The notes below the pieces were generated by a model that saw only the letters and a list, made by a program, of their open reading frames with translations, searched no databases and was not told the DNA's origin. From contig CAYZGU010000027.1 of assembly GCA_964478165.1 (NCBI GenBank), positions 1 through 64,000 on the forward strand: 64,000 nt of DNA. The letters are read 5' to 3'. A program made the translations under genes and the position numbers. The stretch's first letter is position 1. Every line of letters starts with the position of its first letter. Of this stretch, positions 1 through 10,800 are shown piece by piece. The stretch comes from CAYZGU01 sp964478165 (GTDB lineage: Bacteria > Poribacteria > WGA-4E > JAJDTR01).

Positions 1-2
1 GA

Positions 3-89
3 GGAGACACTCTCTGGGAGCTTGCTAATTAGCACTGAGTCCCTGTACTATCGATTGCACATACAAACAAACTAACTTCGCCAAACCAG
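3..89 (+). pseudogene. LysM repeat interrupted by two in-frame stop codons
   Basis: In the same frame as the M23 peptidase gene downstream, these bases read GDTLWELAN, TAG, H, TGA, then VPVLSIAHTNKLTSP, running without a break into the downstream reading frame. Lined up against the next LysM copy (GDTLWALAKKHGIPV), each stop replaces one sense codon by a single base change: AAG to TAG at 30-32 and GGA to TGA at 36-38. The rest of the repeat is well preserved. It is therefore the front part of the peptidase gene, either recently inactivated or affected by base-calling errors. The gene starts before the window, so its signal peptide is not visible. Confidence 0.7.
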
Positions 90-863
90 TTGGGTATTGG
101 GAAGAAAATATTAATTCCACGGACATCGAATCTACAGCCGGCTGATGGAATCTGGCATGAGATTCGGCGTGGAGACACACTCTGGGCGCTAGCTAAAAAG
201 CACGGAATACCGGTAAGCTCGATTGTACTCACCAACAGAATCCAAGCAGAAAACCGTTTGCGTGTTGGGACCAAAATTTTAATCCCACTGAATTCGGATT
301 CGCAGCACACGGTTGGGAGCTGGCATGAGGTACGGCGTGGAGACACGGTCTGGGATCTTTCTAAGAGATATCGAGTTCCGTTAGTTGAGATTGTAAGGTT
401 GAATCGTCTATCCTCCCCTAACTCACTCCAAATAGGCACACGACTTTTCGTCCCCGGAGATCGGTCATCAGAATTTGCGTCACCACTTTCCATTCCATTG
501 ACAATCACATCCAAGTATGGTTACAGGCGTCATCCAATTAGCAAAGATCTGAAATTTCACCGAGGAATTGATCTGCGTGCGCGTGCAAAATCGCGTGTTT
601 ATGCGAGTAGGACTGGAAAAATCACTCGTGCCGGCTGGTATGGAGGATATGGAAACGTCATCGTTATTGAACACAATCGTGGATATACTACATGGTATGG
701 ACACTTGTCTTCCGTTTGGGTCAAAGTGGGTCAGAAAATCAAGCAAAGCGAGCCAATCGGTCTATCTGGACGAAGCGGTCACGCAACCGGACCGCATCTC
801 CATTTTGAAATCAGGCGGAATGGGAAAAGTGTCGATCCATCCAGATACATCGGTCTTCCCTAA
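90..863 (+). CDS. LysM-M23 family peptidoglycan endopeptidase (5' part damaged)
   Basis: A murein DD-endopeptidase of the M23/LytM type that would cleave peptide cross-links in the periplasm. Two LysM peptidoglycan-binding repeats lie at about residues 22-66 and 78-122, each opening with RRGDT. The M23 domain spans about 140-253. It keeps the zinc-binding signatures: HRGID for the first His and Asp, and HLHFE for the HxH. The start used is a TTG at 90, the first possible start after the in-frame TGA at 36-38, and it has no clear ribosome-binding site. As written, the product lacks a signal peptide, so the true gene probably begins upstream of the window and is broken. The end overlaps the next gene, which also encodes a peptidoglycan enzyme, by 44 bases. 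Confidence 0.8.
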   Translation: MGIGKKILIPRTSNLQPADGIWHEIRRGDTLWALAKKHGIPVSSIVLTNRIQAENRLRVGTKILIPLNSDSQHTVGSWHEVRRGDTVWDLSKRYRVPLVEIVRLNRLSSPNSLQIGTRLFVPGDRSSEFASPLSIPLTITSKYGYRRHPISKDLKFHRGIDLRARAKSRVYASRTGKITRAGWYGGYGNVIVIEHNRGYTTWYGHLSSVWVKVGQKIKQSEPIGLSGRSGHATGPHLHFEIRRNGKSVDPSRYIGLP

Positions 864-2283
864 TCGTAGCATTTTCTTGCCCATATTCTCTTTGCTTCTC
901 TTGTCCGGACACTTCTGCGAAACTATAGCTATAGCCCCGGATTCTCGGCCTGTATTTGGAACGCAAGCAGTAGGCCTGGGTGGCGCGTTCATCAGTAATT
1001 CAGACGGAGCAACTGCTGCGTTCTGGAATTCAGCCGGGCTAGCCAACCTGCGGTGCGGAAGTATAGTCTATGACCTCTCTCAGGGAGCAGTCTCTGTGGC
1101 CTATCCAATTCGTCACTACGGAACGGTCGGATTCAGTCTGGCAGATCTTAATGATGCCGATCGCTTTATTATAAAAGATTCCAAAAACCCGTTCGGTACA
1201 TTCGAATTTGGTAATAATCAGGCCGTGTTATCGTATGCGAGGAATGTCGGCAGCTGGAAGATGGGAGGTAATATTAATCACACTCGGGCTCCCTATGAGG
1301 ACAGCCATTGGCAACCAAGCTTCGACCTAGGGGTCATATCGGAATTGAGCACACATTGGACTGTCGGAGTAAGCCTTCGTGATATTTCTGGTGTCATAAT
1401 TAGAGATGTTAATGGACGGTCTCTCGAGGAGTTTCCACAACAGCTTTCGATTGGTGCAACTTGGTTACCCATTGGTCAGATTCAGATGAGTAATGCGTTC
1501 AATTTGACAACTAACGAAGTCGGAGTGGGTCTTGAGATTAGTGGACGGGGTGCCGCGCTCCGATTTGGCTCAGTCTTGAATCTTAATGCACTTAATGCTA
1601 GTCCCGATTGGAGTCTGGGTTTCACCTTAAGCCGGTGGGCCAACCACATTCATTATGCGTTGTTGGCTCGCTCAAATCGCAATGCGAAACATTGTCTCTC
1701 TGTTGAGTGGAAATTTGGAGTCGGGCCTCGACCTCGGAGTTTAGCGCTACGAGATGTCCAATCGACCGATGTCAAACCGTTGGAAGCGGATAAAAATACC
1801 AAGATCTCTTTACCCAACCGGCTTGCAAACCGACATGATATCGAGGTAGAACTGATTCTTGCTGTGATTAGAGTCGAATCAGATTTTAATCCCATGGCGG
1901 TCTCAAGCTCAGGAGCAGCTGGACTGATGCAGTTGATGCCACCAACGGCACAAGAACTCGGTCTTGAAGTTCCTAACTACAGAAGCATCCTTAAGCCACA
2001 GACCAGTCCGGAGATCGATGAACGCTTTGATGCGCGTAAGAATTTGAACGCGGGTGTAATGTATCTAAAAGCTATGCTAGAAAGGTATGGCGGGAGCTAT
2101 CTGCTCGCTGTAGCGGCATATAACGTCGGTCCAGGGCATGTCCATAGGAACGCACCCGTTCCGAAAATGGCGGATCGGCATGTTGGGAAGGTTCTGCAGC
2201 GATATTACGAATACAAAGGAGATGCGCTCTTACGGGAAAACGATCTCGGGAAATTGAAAGCGCTCCTCGGTGCTGGGAATTAG
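820..2283 (+). CDS. PorV/UPF0164-like outer-membrane barrel fused to a lytic transglycosylase (SLT) domain
   Basis: A 487-residue protein with two unlike halves in one uninterrupted frame. After a hydrophobic signal segment (about 15-32), residues about 45-300 resemble the PorV/PorQ/UPF0164 barrel family. The opening FGTQAVGLGGAF and the following AAFWNSAGLANL are typical. Residues about 320-450 form an SLT transglycosylase domain with the catalytic Glu in RVES (Glu353), followed by SGAAGLMQLMPPT and later AYNVGPG (about 432). It would cleave glycan strands at the outer-membrane side of the periplasm. The frame is open back to 568, but I chose ATG 820 because it precedes the signal segment and has an AGGCGG-like ribosome site. 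It overlaps the M23 gene end, which suggests translational coupling. Confidence 0.8.
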   Translation: MGKVSIHPDTSVFPNRSIFLPIFSLLLLSGHFCETIAIAPDSRPVFGTQAVGLGGAFISNSDGATAAFWNSAGLANLRCGSIVYDLSQGAVSVAYPIRHYGTVGFSLADLNDADRFIIKDSKNPFGTFEFGNNQAVLSYARNVGSWKMGGNINHTRAPYEDSHWQPSFDLGVISELSTHWTVGVSLRDISGVIIRDVNGRSLEEFPQQLSIGATWLPIGQIQMSNAFNLTTNEVGVGLEISGRGAALRFGSVLNLNALNASPDWSLGFTLSRWANHIHYALLARSNRNAKHCLSVEWKFGVGPRPRSLALRDVQSTDVKPLEADKNTKISLPNRLANRHDIEVELILAVIRVESDFNPMAVSSSGAAGLMQLMPPTAQELGLEVPNYRSILKPQTSPEIDERFDARKNLNAGVMYLKAMLERYGGSYLLAVAAYNVGPGHVHRNAPVPKMADRHVGKVLQRYYEYKGDALLRENDLGKLKALLGAGN

Positions 2284-2413
2284 TTCTGCTGAATCCCGTC
2301 ATTACATGCTTTGCTTGTATAATTGAGCATTGGGAGTCTGTCCGTATTCCGACACGCACTATTCTTGTTCATCCGCTGTGGTTGGACCACCGACAAAGTC
2401 AGGGGAAAATCAA

Positions 2414-3010
2414 ATGTCCATGCAAGATCGAATTGCGGCTGTCACTTCGGTTGTCTTCAGTCCATTTCTAGTACTGATTCCGACAGTCTTAGTCATTGCG
2501 CAGAAATCTGCAGATGTCGGACAGAAACGCTTCCTGTGGATTCTTATTGTTGTTACCTGTTTTACTATCCTACCTGCTCTCTTTATCTTTGTTCTTTTTC
2601 GGATGGGGTATGTGAGCAACCTCACCCTCGTTTCCCAAGAACAACGGACGGTGCCCATATTTTTTGCCATAGGAACAGCGCTTGCTGGTGTGGGAGCTTT
2701 ATATGCGGTTTCAGCACCGATGGAGTTAATCTGGGCAGGAATTTCCTACATTGCCAATGGGGCAATATTTGTGGCAATTACTCAGATCTGGAAGATAAGT
2801 TTTCACAGTGGTGTTGCCGCAGGTTGTATTACTTTACTAATGTTTCTGGTTCACGTACAACTTGGGTGGCTTTTGCTGTGGCTACCACTCATCGGATGGG
2901 CACGCGTTCAACGAAAAAGACATACTACCGTTCAGACCGTTGTTGGTGCGTTGATTGCGATTATCACAGTTTCTGTGGTGCAATTGGCAAAAATCGGCCT
3001 TAGATTCTAG
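2414..3010 (+). CDS. PAP2-like membrane phosphatase family protein
   Basis: A 198-residue protein with about five or six membrane segments. It resembles the short PAP2 (phosphatidic-acid phosphatase type 2) relatives found in Bacteroidota-type bacteria. The reduced signature motifs are QRTVP (motif 1 region), KISFHSG (motif 2, with His) and ARVQRKRHTTVQTVVG (motif 3, with Arg and His). Such proteins dephosphorylate lipid or isoprenoid pyrophosphates at the inner membrane, but the true substrate cannot be told here. ATG 2414 is chosen because AGGGGA lies seven bases before it. The frame is open to 2330, but that extension has no ribosome site and reads unlike the family. Several catalytic positions deviate from classical PAP2, so activity is uncertain. 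Confidence 0.65.
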   Translation: MSMQDRIAAVTSVVFSPFLVLIPTVLVIAQKSADVGQKRFLWILIVVTCFTILPALFIFVLFRMGYVSNLTLVSQEQRTVPIFFAIGTALAGVGALYAVSAPMELIWAGISYIANGAIFVAITQIWKISFHSGVAAGCITLLMFLVHVQLGWLLLWLPLIGWARVQRKRHTTVQTVVGALIAIITVSVVQLAKIGLRF

Positions 3011-3105
3011 AATGCGATGGAGAATATACTCACAAGCTCGACGAGAACACGACGGGGGCAATTTGTCTGGAAAGGGACGCTACTTCGCAACCGGTAAGAT
3101 TTGTT

Positions 3106-3876
3106 TCAGCTCAACGGCGGAAGATTGTCCCAATCGCAATCCAAGCAGAAGTATTTTCGCGCGCCGATTTCCTTTACAGGTCCTCCGCATTCACGACATT
3201 CCGTTATTGTCCCCGCTTTTGGTTTTTTTTGCTGGGTTGGGAACATTAGGAGTTGTTGACCTTCGCTGGGCTGCTCGCACTCCTGATTAGCCCTGTTCTG
3301 GAGAGCGTCGATGACATTTTGAGCGTGCAGATTAAGCGGTGGCGGAGTATTCATTATCAGGTCGACAAAGTCGCTACGGTAAACATGGATGGCCCGTGAT
3401 TCAATTACCTGACGCATAAAGAGGGTATACTTGCCGGGCGCAATTAAGAACGCTTCCGTATCCCGAATCTGCGGTTTTCGACTGACAATGATTTCATAGT
3501 TGTCATATGTCAGGAGGTCTCCGCCGTTAGCACGATAAATTTCAAGAACTTCGTCGGATCTCTCTGGGGACATCAGGAGGTAATATAGCCGTTGAGAATA
3601 TCGATTGAGGAGATGGATTGGTAGAAACAACTCACGCCGGGCGGTGTTCTGTAGCAAAGTGACAAATGCTTCAAAGGCATGTTCCTGGGCTCCATTCAAC
3701 ACTTGTAATCCCAGTTCTCGGCGTGTGCTAGATCCAGATGCAAACACCGATGGAAGTTCGCACGAATGAGTATGGATGTTGACGTCTATGTCAAGATGTT
3801 GAGGTTCCTCTTGTGCGAGGATTCGGCACAATCGCTCAACGACCTGATGGGTGACTTTTGTGGTGAATGGTAGCAT
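3106..3876 (-). CDS. Hypothetical protein with C-terminal zinc ribbon
   Basis: A 256-residue soluble protein that I do not recognise. The last 30 residues hold two CxxC knuckles (CREC and CLDC, separated by a GGPVKEIGARKYF spacer), which form a likely zinc ribbon. The N-terminal two thirds look mixed alpha/beta with no membrane segment or signal peptide. A His-rich stretch (DIDVNIHTHS) lies near residue 33. Zinc ribbons of this form are common in nucleic-acid-associated proteins, but nothing else supports such a role. It is convergent with the PAP2-like gene and separated from the next minus-strand gene by nearly 1 kb. Start is ATG at 3876, with only a weak GAGA ribosome site. Confidence 0.65.
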   Translation of the reverse strand: MLPFTTKVTHQVVERLCRILAQEEPQHLDIDVNIHTHSCELPSVFASGSSTRRELGLQVLNGAQEHAFEAFVTLLQNTARRELFLPIHLLNRYSQRLYYLLMSPERSDEVLEIYRANGGDLLTYDNYEIIVSRKPQIRDTEAFLIAPGKYTLFMRQVIESRAIHVYRSDFVDLIMNTPPPLNLHAQNVIDALQNRANQECEQPSEGQQLLMFPTQQKKPKAGTITECRECGGPVKEIGARKYFCLDCDWDNLPPLS

Positions 3877-4844
3877 AGAATCTCGGATTTACGCCATTAC
3901 GGAGTGGTTGTAGGCTCGTGGGTGTGTTCCCTCTGCAGGCGGTTATTTTACCATAGTGCTCTGAGCGTGTCCAGAAAAAACCCTTCCTTTGTACAAAACA
4001 ACTATCTGGCACGGAATTAGCAAAAACTGAATCACTTTTCGTCTACTCAAGAACACAGCATACATGAGAATGAGTCTCATTGTTGATGGCTGCGCGCTGC
4101 TGGCGGTGTCTTTATACGTCGAATAGGAGTGTTAAGCTCATTGAGATGCGGATTTCCGAAACAATAACAGTATGTTAGGCTATAGAGAGAGTGTGAAACA
4201 AGAGCTAAATTGTTGACATAAGAAAAGATGGCGATCTGCGGTCGTGGCGATGCGAGAGTGGGTTTATAATCGTTGAATTCCTGCTGGGCCTGCTTCATTG
4301 GTGTATTGTAGAGGTGTATCGATTATGATTCGCAGTGGATTTCTTATGACGAAGCATAGGCTTATCGGAACCGCGTTACAGGCAGCGAACAGAGATAGTG
4401 TGAAGATAAGATTTTGTATTTTGTGAAGGTTTGAATGTTTTGAGTCTGTTTTCGACTCTGATACTGGGTCTCTTGCAGATATCCATTAGAAAAATCTAGC
4501 GTCTTATGACTCAAGGGCTCTCATGAGGTGCACAGCCCCAGCCAATTTCCTGTAGATTTCAATGCACGCAGAAGTCTTCTATTTCTGGCGTCTGCCGATC
4601 GAATGCCAGCGTGGGTAATAGAGTGTCTACTGATAGATTAATGTCGTTTTGGCGATGAAAAACGATTCGTAACTCTTTTGAGATGCATTGTGTTGGCTGG
4701 TGGTAGAACGTCGTTTTGAAAGACATCCGGTCGTTTCTTCTTGTCGCCGGCGCCTTTATGTAGATATAGTAGAGGGTCCTTAAGATCAGTCAATAGAGTC
4801 GCTTGCCTCGTCACTAAGGAATGACGGCAAAAGGCAATAACTTC
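3877..4844. other. Intergenic stretch, no supported gene
   Basis: No convincing gene is visible. A short minus-strand frame at 4077-4298 has no ribosome site and unlikely composition. A small hairpin with arms ATGAGA/TCTCAT lies at 4064-4080. A TTGACA at 4213 has no matching -10 box. Near 4803-4837, just beyond the 3' end of the SprA-like gene, TTGCCT/AGGCAA and GTCA/TGAC arms could form an imperfect hairpin, without a clear T tract. Confidence 0.4.
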
Positions 4845-7800
4845 CTACTGGAACTCGCCGCGGATAGTGAGGGAGCTAGCTAGTGAGAAGAAATCTCTAC
4901 CTTCTTCGACCCGATCGTTATTATAACTCAAGCCAAGATTCAAATTTGCGGTCAAGCGGGTACTCAGATTGTAGTTGGTGCGTAGTGTTGTTTCGTAGCG
5001 CTCCGATCGCTCCTCACGATTTGCTCCGAAACTCTCACGGCGAATCGCGGTCGAGAATGTATTTGTAACATCAAGGTCATGTTTGAGTTTGATGCTCCCA
5101 ATAAGGGGTGCCCAAAGTCCACCTTCGACGCGAAAACGATAATCAAGACTGAGATTAGGAGTCAGAATTAATGAATTGCTATTGATTCCACTTCGTTGCT
5201 GCTCACGCAAGGTAATTCGGATTCCAAACGCACTTTGGGTCGCTTGTCCCCATGTTTGACTCCAACTAATTGACGGATTGTGGGACGAGCTTTCACCGAT
5301 TAAGGTCGCAAGATTGCGCCGGTTTCTTAGTGTGAAACTGTAGCGGAATTGGAAACTTGAGGTGTTCTTATTGTTGAATACCTTCATGTCTCCTTCATAG
5401 CTTTTGGATCTGGCTCGACTGGTTGTGCTTGAAGTCTTGGTGAAATGATTTGTCATAGAGACATTTGCTCCAAGTGATGCCCACGGCCATGGATCGACCG
5501 AACCACGAAACGTATAGCGTTGTCCTTGGCGAGACTGCGTGCGTTGGTCCGCCTGCTCAGGAAGTTGCAAGACATTCAGAACCGACATTCCCGATGGTAA
5601 ACGTCGAAAAGAATCTTGGGAATCAAAATTTATGTTCGTGCTTAGTGCGAGGCTTTCAAGACTTTTTCGTAAAACGCCGATGTTCTTCTTTCCGCTGTTC
5701 TGTCGACGGTCGCGCAATGTTTTTTTCAGGTCTGTCTTGTCTCGAGCAATCCAATCACCTCGATTGTCTTGCATATTCTGGATTGTTTCACTATCAACAC
5801 CCATTCGCTCCAGCCTTTCCAGTTCTTGCTGACGCTTCTCTTCCAATTCAATTTGCTTATCAATCGTAGCGGGAAGCAATGAAGTAACGTCTTCTGATTT
5901 CGTCCGCAATATGCTGTCTGGGGTGCTATCGGATTCTTCTTTCCCTAATCGGTCTTCTGGGTGGTGTAACAGCCATGCAAACCACAGCTGGGGTTTTACG
6001 CTAAGGCCAAATCCAATATTTGCATTGATTGAGATGTCTTTCTGATTTGTAAACCAGTTTTCGCGCACGCTAAAACGGTTGTTTATAGTTGGTCGCATGC
6101 CCAATAGGTCGCGGTTGAGTCGGGGCGTAACTGAAAATCGATGTTCACGTCCTGCAATAGCGAAATCAGATTGCATTGCTATAGTTGTCGGAGAGATAGC
6201 TCGTTTTTCTAGCGTCCGACGAACGTCATATGTGGGGTTTAAGCTAAAGCTGGCAAACGGTGACACATTGATCGAAATCGATGCGTCGTCGACCTTTTCG
6301 TCTCGATTTCTGCCGTAGCCATAGTTCGAGGTTTCAAGGAATGCAGAAGCATTGGCGGTTATTGGTGAACCTGCGGCGACGTTCTCGTGCCGATATTGGA
6401 GACTCAGACCTAGCCTTGGACCCACATCGAATTGAAAAGTACCAGTATACAGATCGCTAATCTGTGTGCCTTGACGCTCATTCCAAAAATCTTGATAATT
6501 GTATGCGAACCCAATTGTGGGAAATGGGGTCAGATTGAATTGCACTGAAAGGTCGCGGTTCTTTGTCTTGCTTTTTCCGCTTTGAAATGAACTAAATGAG
6601 CCACGTCGAGTTTCGGTCTCAGATTCACTTTCTCGCAGATTGAAGCTGATGGGAAGCCATCGAAAAAGATTCAAATTTGTGTCGATATTGAAATCGTTGT
6701 TTGTCGTACTAAAGCCTCGTTGTTGTCGGCGATGACGCCCTGTTTCGCCAGCTGAACTCTCAAAATTCTTATCTTGACTGGCGTATCCACCTCGCATGCT
6801 CAGCAAGTTTCCAATCGAAATCGACAGGTTTCCACGTCTTGCCCAGCCTGAGCGCACTTGTGGGTTGCTCAAATGGATTTCATTGATCCAAACCTCGCCG
6901 CTGATTTCGCCTGCTGTGTGGTTACGGAGTCCGAGTAGGATGCCGCCGATGTTTTTAATCGAAAGTTGCGCGCTGTTTGTTCCACGAACGACAAAGCCGT
7001 CTGGATGGCCGTCAGGCTCAGCGAAGTTTTCATGAGATGTGTTCAAGGGATTTGTGAGAGAATCTGTTGGGAGTGTAACATCGGGATATGCGTTTCGCGT
7101 AAAATCTGTCAGCTCAATCTCTAATAACTTCCATCCGTCAAAATCGATTTCCTGTGTAAATTCATAAAAATTTGTTAAGTTCTCAAAGATGTTAACGTCG
7201 TCTTTCTTCTGCGATTGTGAATCGGTGAATGCGCCGGACGCACTGCGAAATGAACGGAAACCTGTTCGGACGCTAGGCGCTAACCGCAATACAAGTGTTC
7301 CTTGATTTCTATCACCGTGGACCCAGAATTTCATCTTGCCGTGTTTCGAGAAATCTTGACCTTCTCCTTGCTGTATGCCACGAAATCGTTGTGATGTTAC
7401 GCCGAACGAATCTGGCAGCAGATTATAATTCAGGTTGAGTGCCTGCTCCCGCTGTCGTCGCGAGCCGAAACCAAACGTGTTCTCTGTGAACGGCTGCAGT
7501 TTCTTGAAAGTCTTGTCGTCCTTGATTCGTTCATAAGCTTTCCGATAGTCGTCGAAGTCGAAATTGTTCTTTGTGCCGACTGTGAACCTTTCGCCAGTAT
7601 CGGATAGAATTGTACCATTTTGCGTTACTACGCCGCGTTCCCACCGATTTCCGACAATCTCGATGGATGACCATTCCAGTGTTCCTTGTACCTTACCGGG
7701 TTGATTTTTTAAGAGCCAAAAACGGAAGTGTTGTATGTATCCAAGATTTGGTAGGCGGCTACCGTGGGGGGTGGCCTGACTGAGTGGAATGCTCAGAAAA

Positions 7801-10800
7801 ACCCAACCATTTTCGTTGCGGCTTCTTACCCATTCCTCGGGGAGATCGTTCAGTGGAATTGGAATTTCCAGATACGCATCAGTAGTATCCAAAACTCCAT
7901 CGCCATTAAGATCTTCTGTGTCCATGACCTGGTTGTTGTGACCGACTCTCGTGGCTTGAATCGGACCATCATACAACCATCCTTCATCTTCACCCGTGTC
8001 CAAAGAGCCATTAGCGCAGTATCGCTGTGATTCCGGCAGATTTTCTAAATCCAGATCTAAGGTATCAATCTTGTCGTCCCCGTTCAGATCTTTTAGGTCA
8101 AGTGGTAGGTCCTCGCTATCAAGGCGACCGTCGAGATCTGAATCCTCGCTAATCATCCCGAGATTCAGGAACAGTGTGACATGGTCATCACCGCGGACGC
8201 GAAGCGAGATTTCTAGGAATTCCTTTTCAGAATAATCTGCGCCAGACGCAGAGATTCCATAAGCGAATGCCCCCCATTCTTCTATCACGTCCGTAAAGTC
8301 ATATCCTACTTCCATAACCAAACGTTGCTCGTTTGATTGCGCCCGCGGGTTAATCACGGATGCTGATATCTCGCGGTTCCGCATATAGTTTCCAATTGCT
8401 TTGTCATCATCTCTATCTTTGGGTAGAATACTGAAGTGTGCACGACTGTTAGTTGTTAATACATCCATTGTGGGCGGGCTTGCCAGGCGCCAATTGTGTT
8501 TGAACGTAGGGATGTTGGATGAGTCTCTTGCTCCCTCCATGCTGTCGATTAGCGCAACACCTACACTGTTCGGATTGTTGTGGGAGTGCGCAGCTTCAGC
8601 GCTAAAGTCAATTGATAGTGGTAACTTCTCTACTGCAACAAATGGTAACGCATTCACGAGCCAGGCCATGTTAAAATTCCGACCGATACTGGTGTTTATG
8701 TTGAAAGCTTGTAGCCTACTGGGCGCATTATTTACACCCGGAATACTACTCGGTTTGCTGCCCGTATTCAGGATATAGCCCGTCGAAAGGCTGAATCCCT
8801 TCCGGTAAACAGGATTAAAGTAGCTACTCCTGCCTGAAGTGAGTCCGTGTCTAGAGCGGCCGCCGAGACTTGAGCGAGAATTACGGCCAGAAATCCCTCC
8901 GCCTGTCATACCGAAAGAACTCCTATTGCCAGACCGAGATCGGCTCCCAAACAAGTCTCTCGACCTTCCCAGCCGTCTAAATCGGTCTTCCCCCTCTTTC
9001 TTCTCAGCTACCTTCTGTTTTGGCACATAAGTATACTCTAGCCAGAGTCCGGCCACTGTCTGCTGCAAGGAACCACCGAATGGCGTTCTTTCGAACTCAA
9101 CTTCGATTTCGTCAAACTCGTCAAGTTGTGTGAAAAACGTCAGGCTTCCGACTTCGTAGACCATCATGTAATCGACATCGCGCTGTAACTTTAATCCATT
9201 TAAGCGTACAGTCTCACTCCCAGGGATTACAAATAGTCCCACATTGTAGGTTCCAGATTGATAGGCGTAGTCAGCGACGATTGTGTACATCTGGTCTGTC
9301 GTACGGACGTTTTCGAGATAGATGGCTTCGTTGTTCAATTGATTTCGGTATTGGTAATATTGGTTTTTGTGGTCATCAATAGCAAAGGGACGCAAACCCG
9401 GAAAGGTCAGCAATCCACGATCAAAGTCGATGAACTCAGGATCAATAATACCATCGCTGTTATTGTCCAGACCAAAAATCTGAATATACGGTACGGCGCC
9501 GGTTGGAGTTTCAAATGTCTCCCCGCCCCCCTGCCGCCAGATTGCAATCTGGTAGTCTCGTGGGTTTATGTTTCGATTTCCCAGGTTGTATACGCGACGT
9601 GCTTCACTACCGCGGAAACCCTTGCCCTTGATTATCGTGTAGCCAATCTCTTCCCCTTGTTCATCAATCGAACCATCACCAGTTTCATCCTCAAACACGT
9701 TTCCTGGGTTCCCAACGCGACCACCACCATTGCCAAGATATTCGTACGCGACTGCGATTGTATAATTCGGAGAAATCGCTGTCAAGAATTCGATTTCTCC
9801 AGTCTCGTAATTGATGTTATAGTCCTGTCCGGGAAACTGTAGGTTAAAATACCCACGGACTGTCCGTTGACCACCCTGATTGTTGCCTGCAACATTGTCA
9901 TCAATGTATATTTCTTCGCTTCCACTTTTAATGGGTAGATAGGAATCATGAAGTAGATCGTCGACATCACGATGGATAAGATAGAACCGTTCTTTCACAT
10001 AGTTCGCGTCAGCAATTTGGGTGCCTCGGCCGAATCCAGCTCGTCGTGATTCTCCGCGGAAACGTCGTATATCAGATATTCCCTTACTTCGAGAGCCAAA
10101 GGCAGTGATCTTTATGCCGGCCAACTCTGCGACGGCCTCAAGACCGAATAGGTTTCGATTGATGTTCAGAAAACGAGTATTCGGTAGTTTGAGCGTGATA
10201 TCGCCAAAGGAAAGGGTTTTGAGGATGTTGTTTTTCTTGCCTTCATACCAGACTTTAATCTTCTGTTGTTTTGCGCCTCCCACACCGCCACCATAACCCC
10301 CATAGCCGCCCCCGAACGAATCACCGGAATCACTATAATCGACCGCAACGTGTGTGCGCTCGCCAACGCGACCATGCAATCCTACATGGAGGGTCTGACG
10401 CAGGTTGAATCCTGACGCACGTGCTATGCCACCGGTGCCGAACGTACTAAATCTGCCTCCGTAACTGCTTCCGAATCCACCGCCATAGCCACCACGATTG
10501 CCCGCGCCATAGTCAGTGCCGTAGCCACCACCAAATGTCCCAAAATCGTCATATCGATAAGAAGAACTTAGGCCAAGATCGAGACCGGAACCATATCCGG
10601 TGAACCGGCTGTAGGCACCAAACCGATTAACATCGCTCTGACCAAAATAGTGGGTCTTGTTTATCTCAACAGTGACCGATTTGTGTCCTGTAATTTGCAG
10701 GTTAGATTGAAGTGGTAAGGCAAGACCCTTTTCTTTCTCAATTCCTGATCCGTTTTTGCTCAAGTCGTACAAGGCGTGGGGTTCAAGTGAGAAAGGAACT

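Noticed and set aside
3..89. Reassigned stop codons (for example TGA as Gly) explaining the interrupted LysM repeat
   Set aside because: TGA, TAG and TAA all end well-recognised genes at normal lengths elsewhere in the window, and two different stops would have to be read through in one short repeat.
2323..3003. A 226-codon Cys-rich plus-strand frame overlapping the PAP2-like gene
   Set aside because: It is out of frame with a recognisable membrane protein that has a ribosome site, and its Cys/Ser/Trp-rich composition is that of a shadow frame.
4077..4298. Possible 73-residue minus-strand gene
   Set aside because: No ribosome site, no recognisable content and no neighbour support.
9258..9842. 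194-codon plus-strand frame inside the SprA-like gene
   Set aside because: It lies wholly antisense to a clear long gene and shows no signals of its own.
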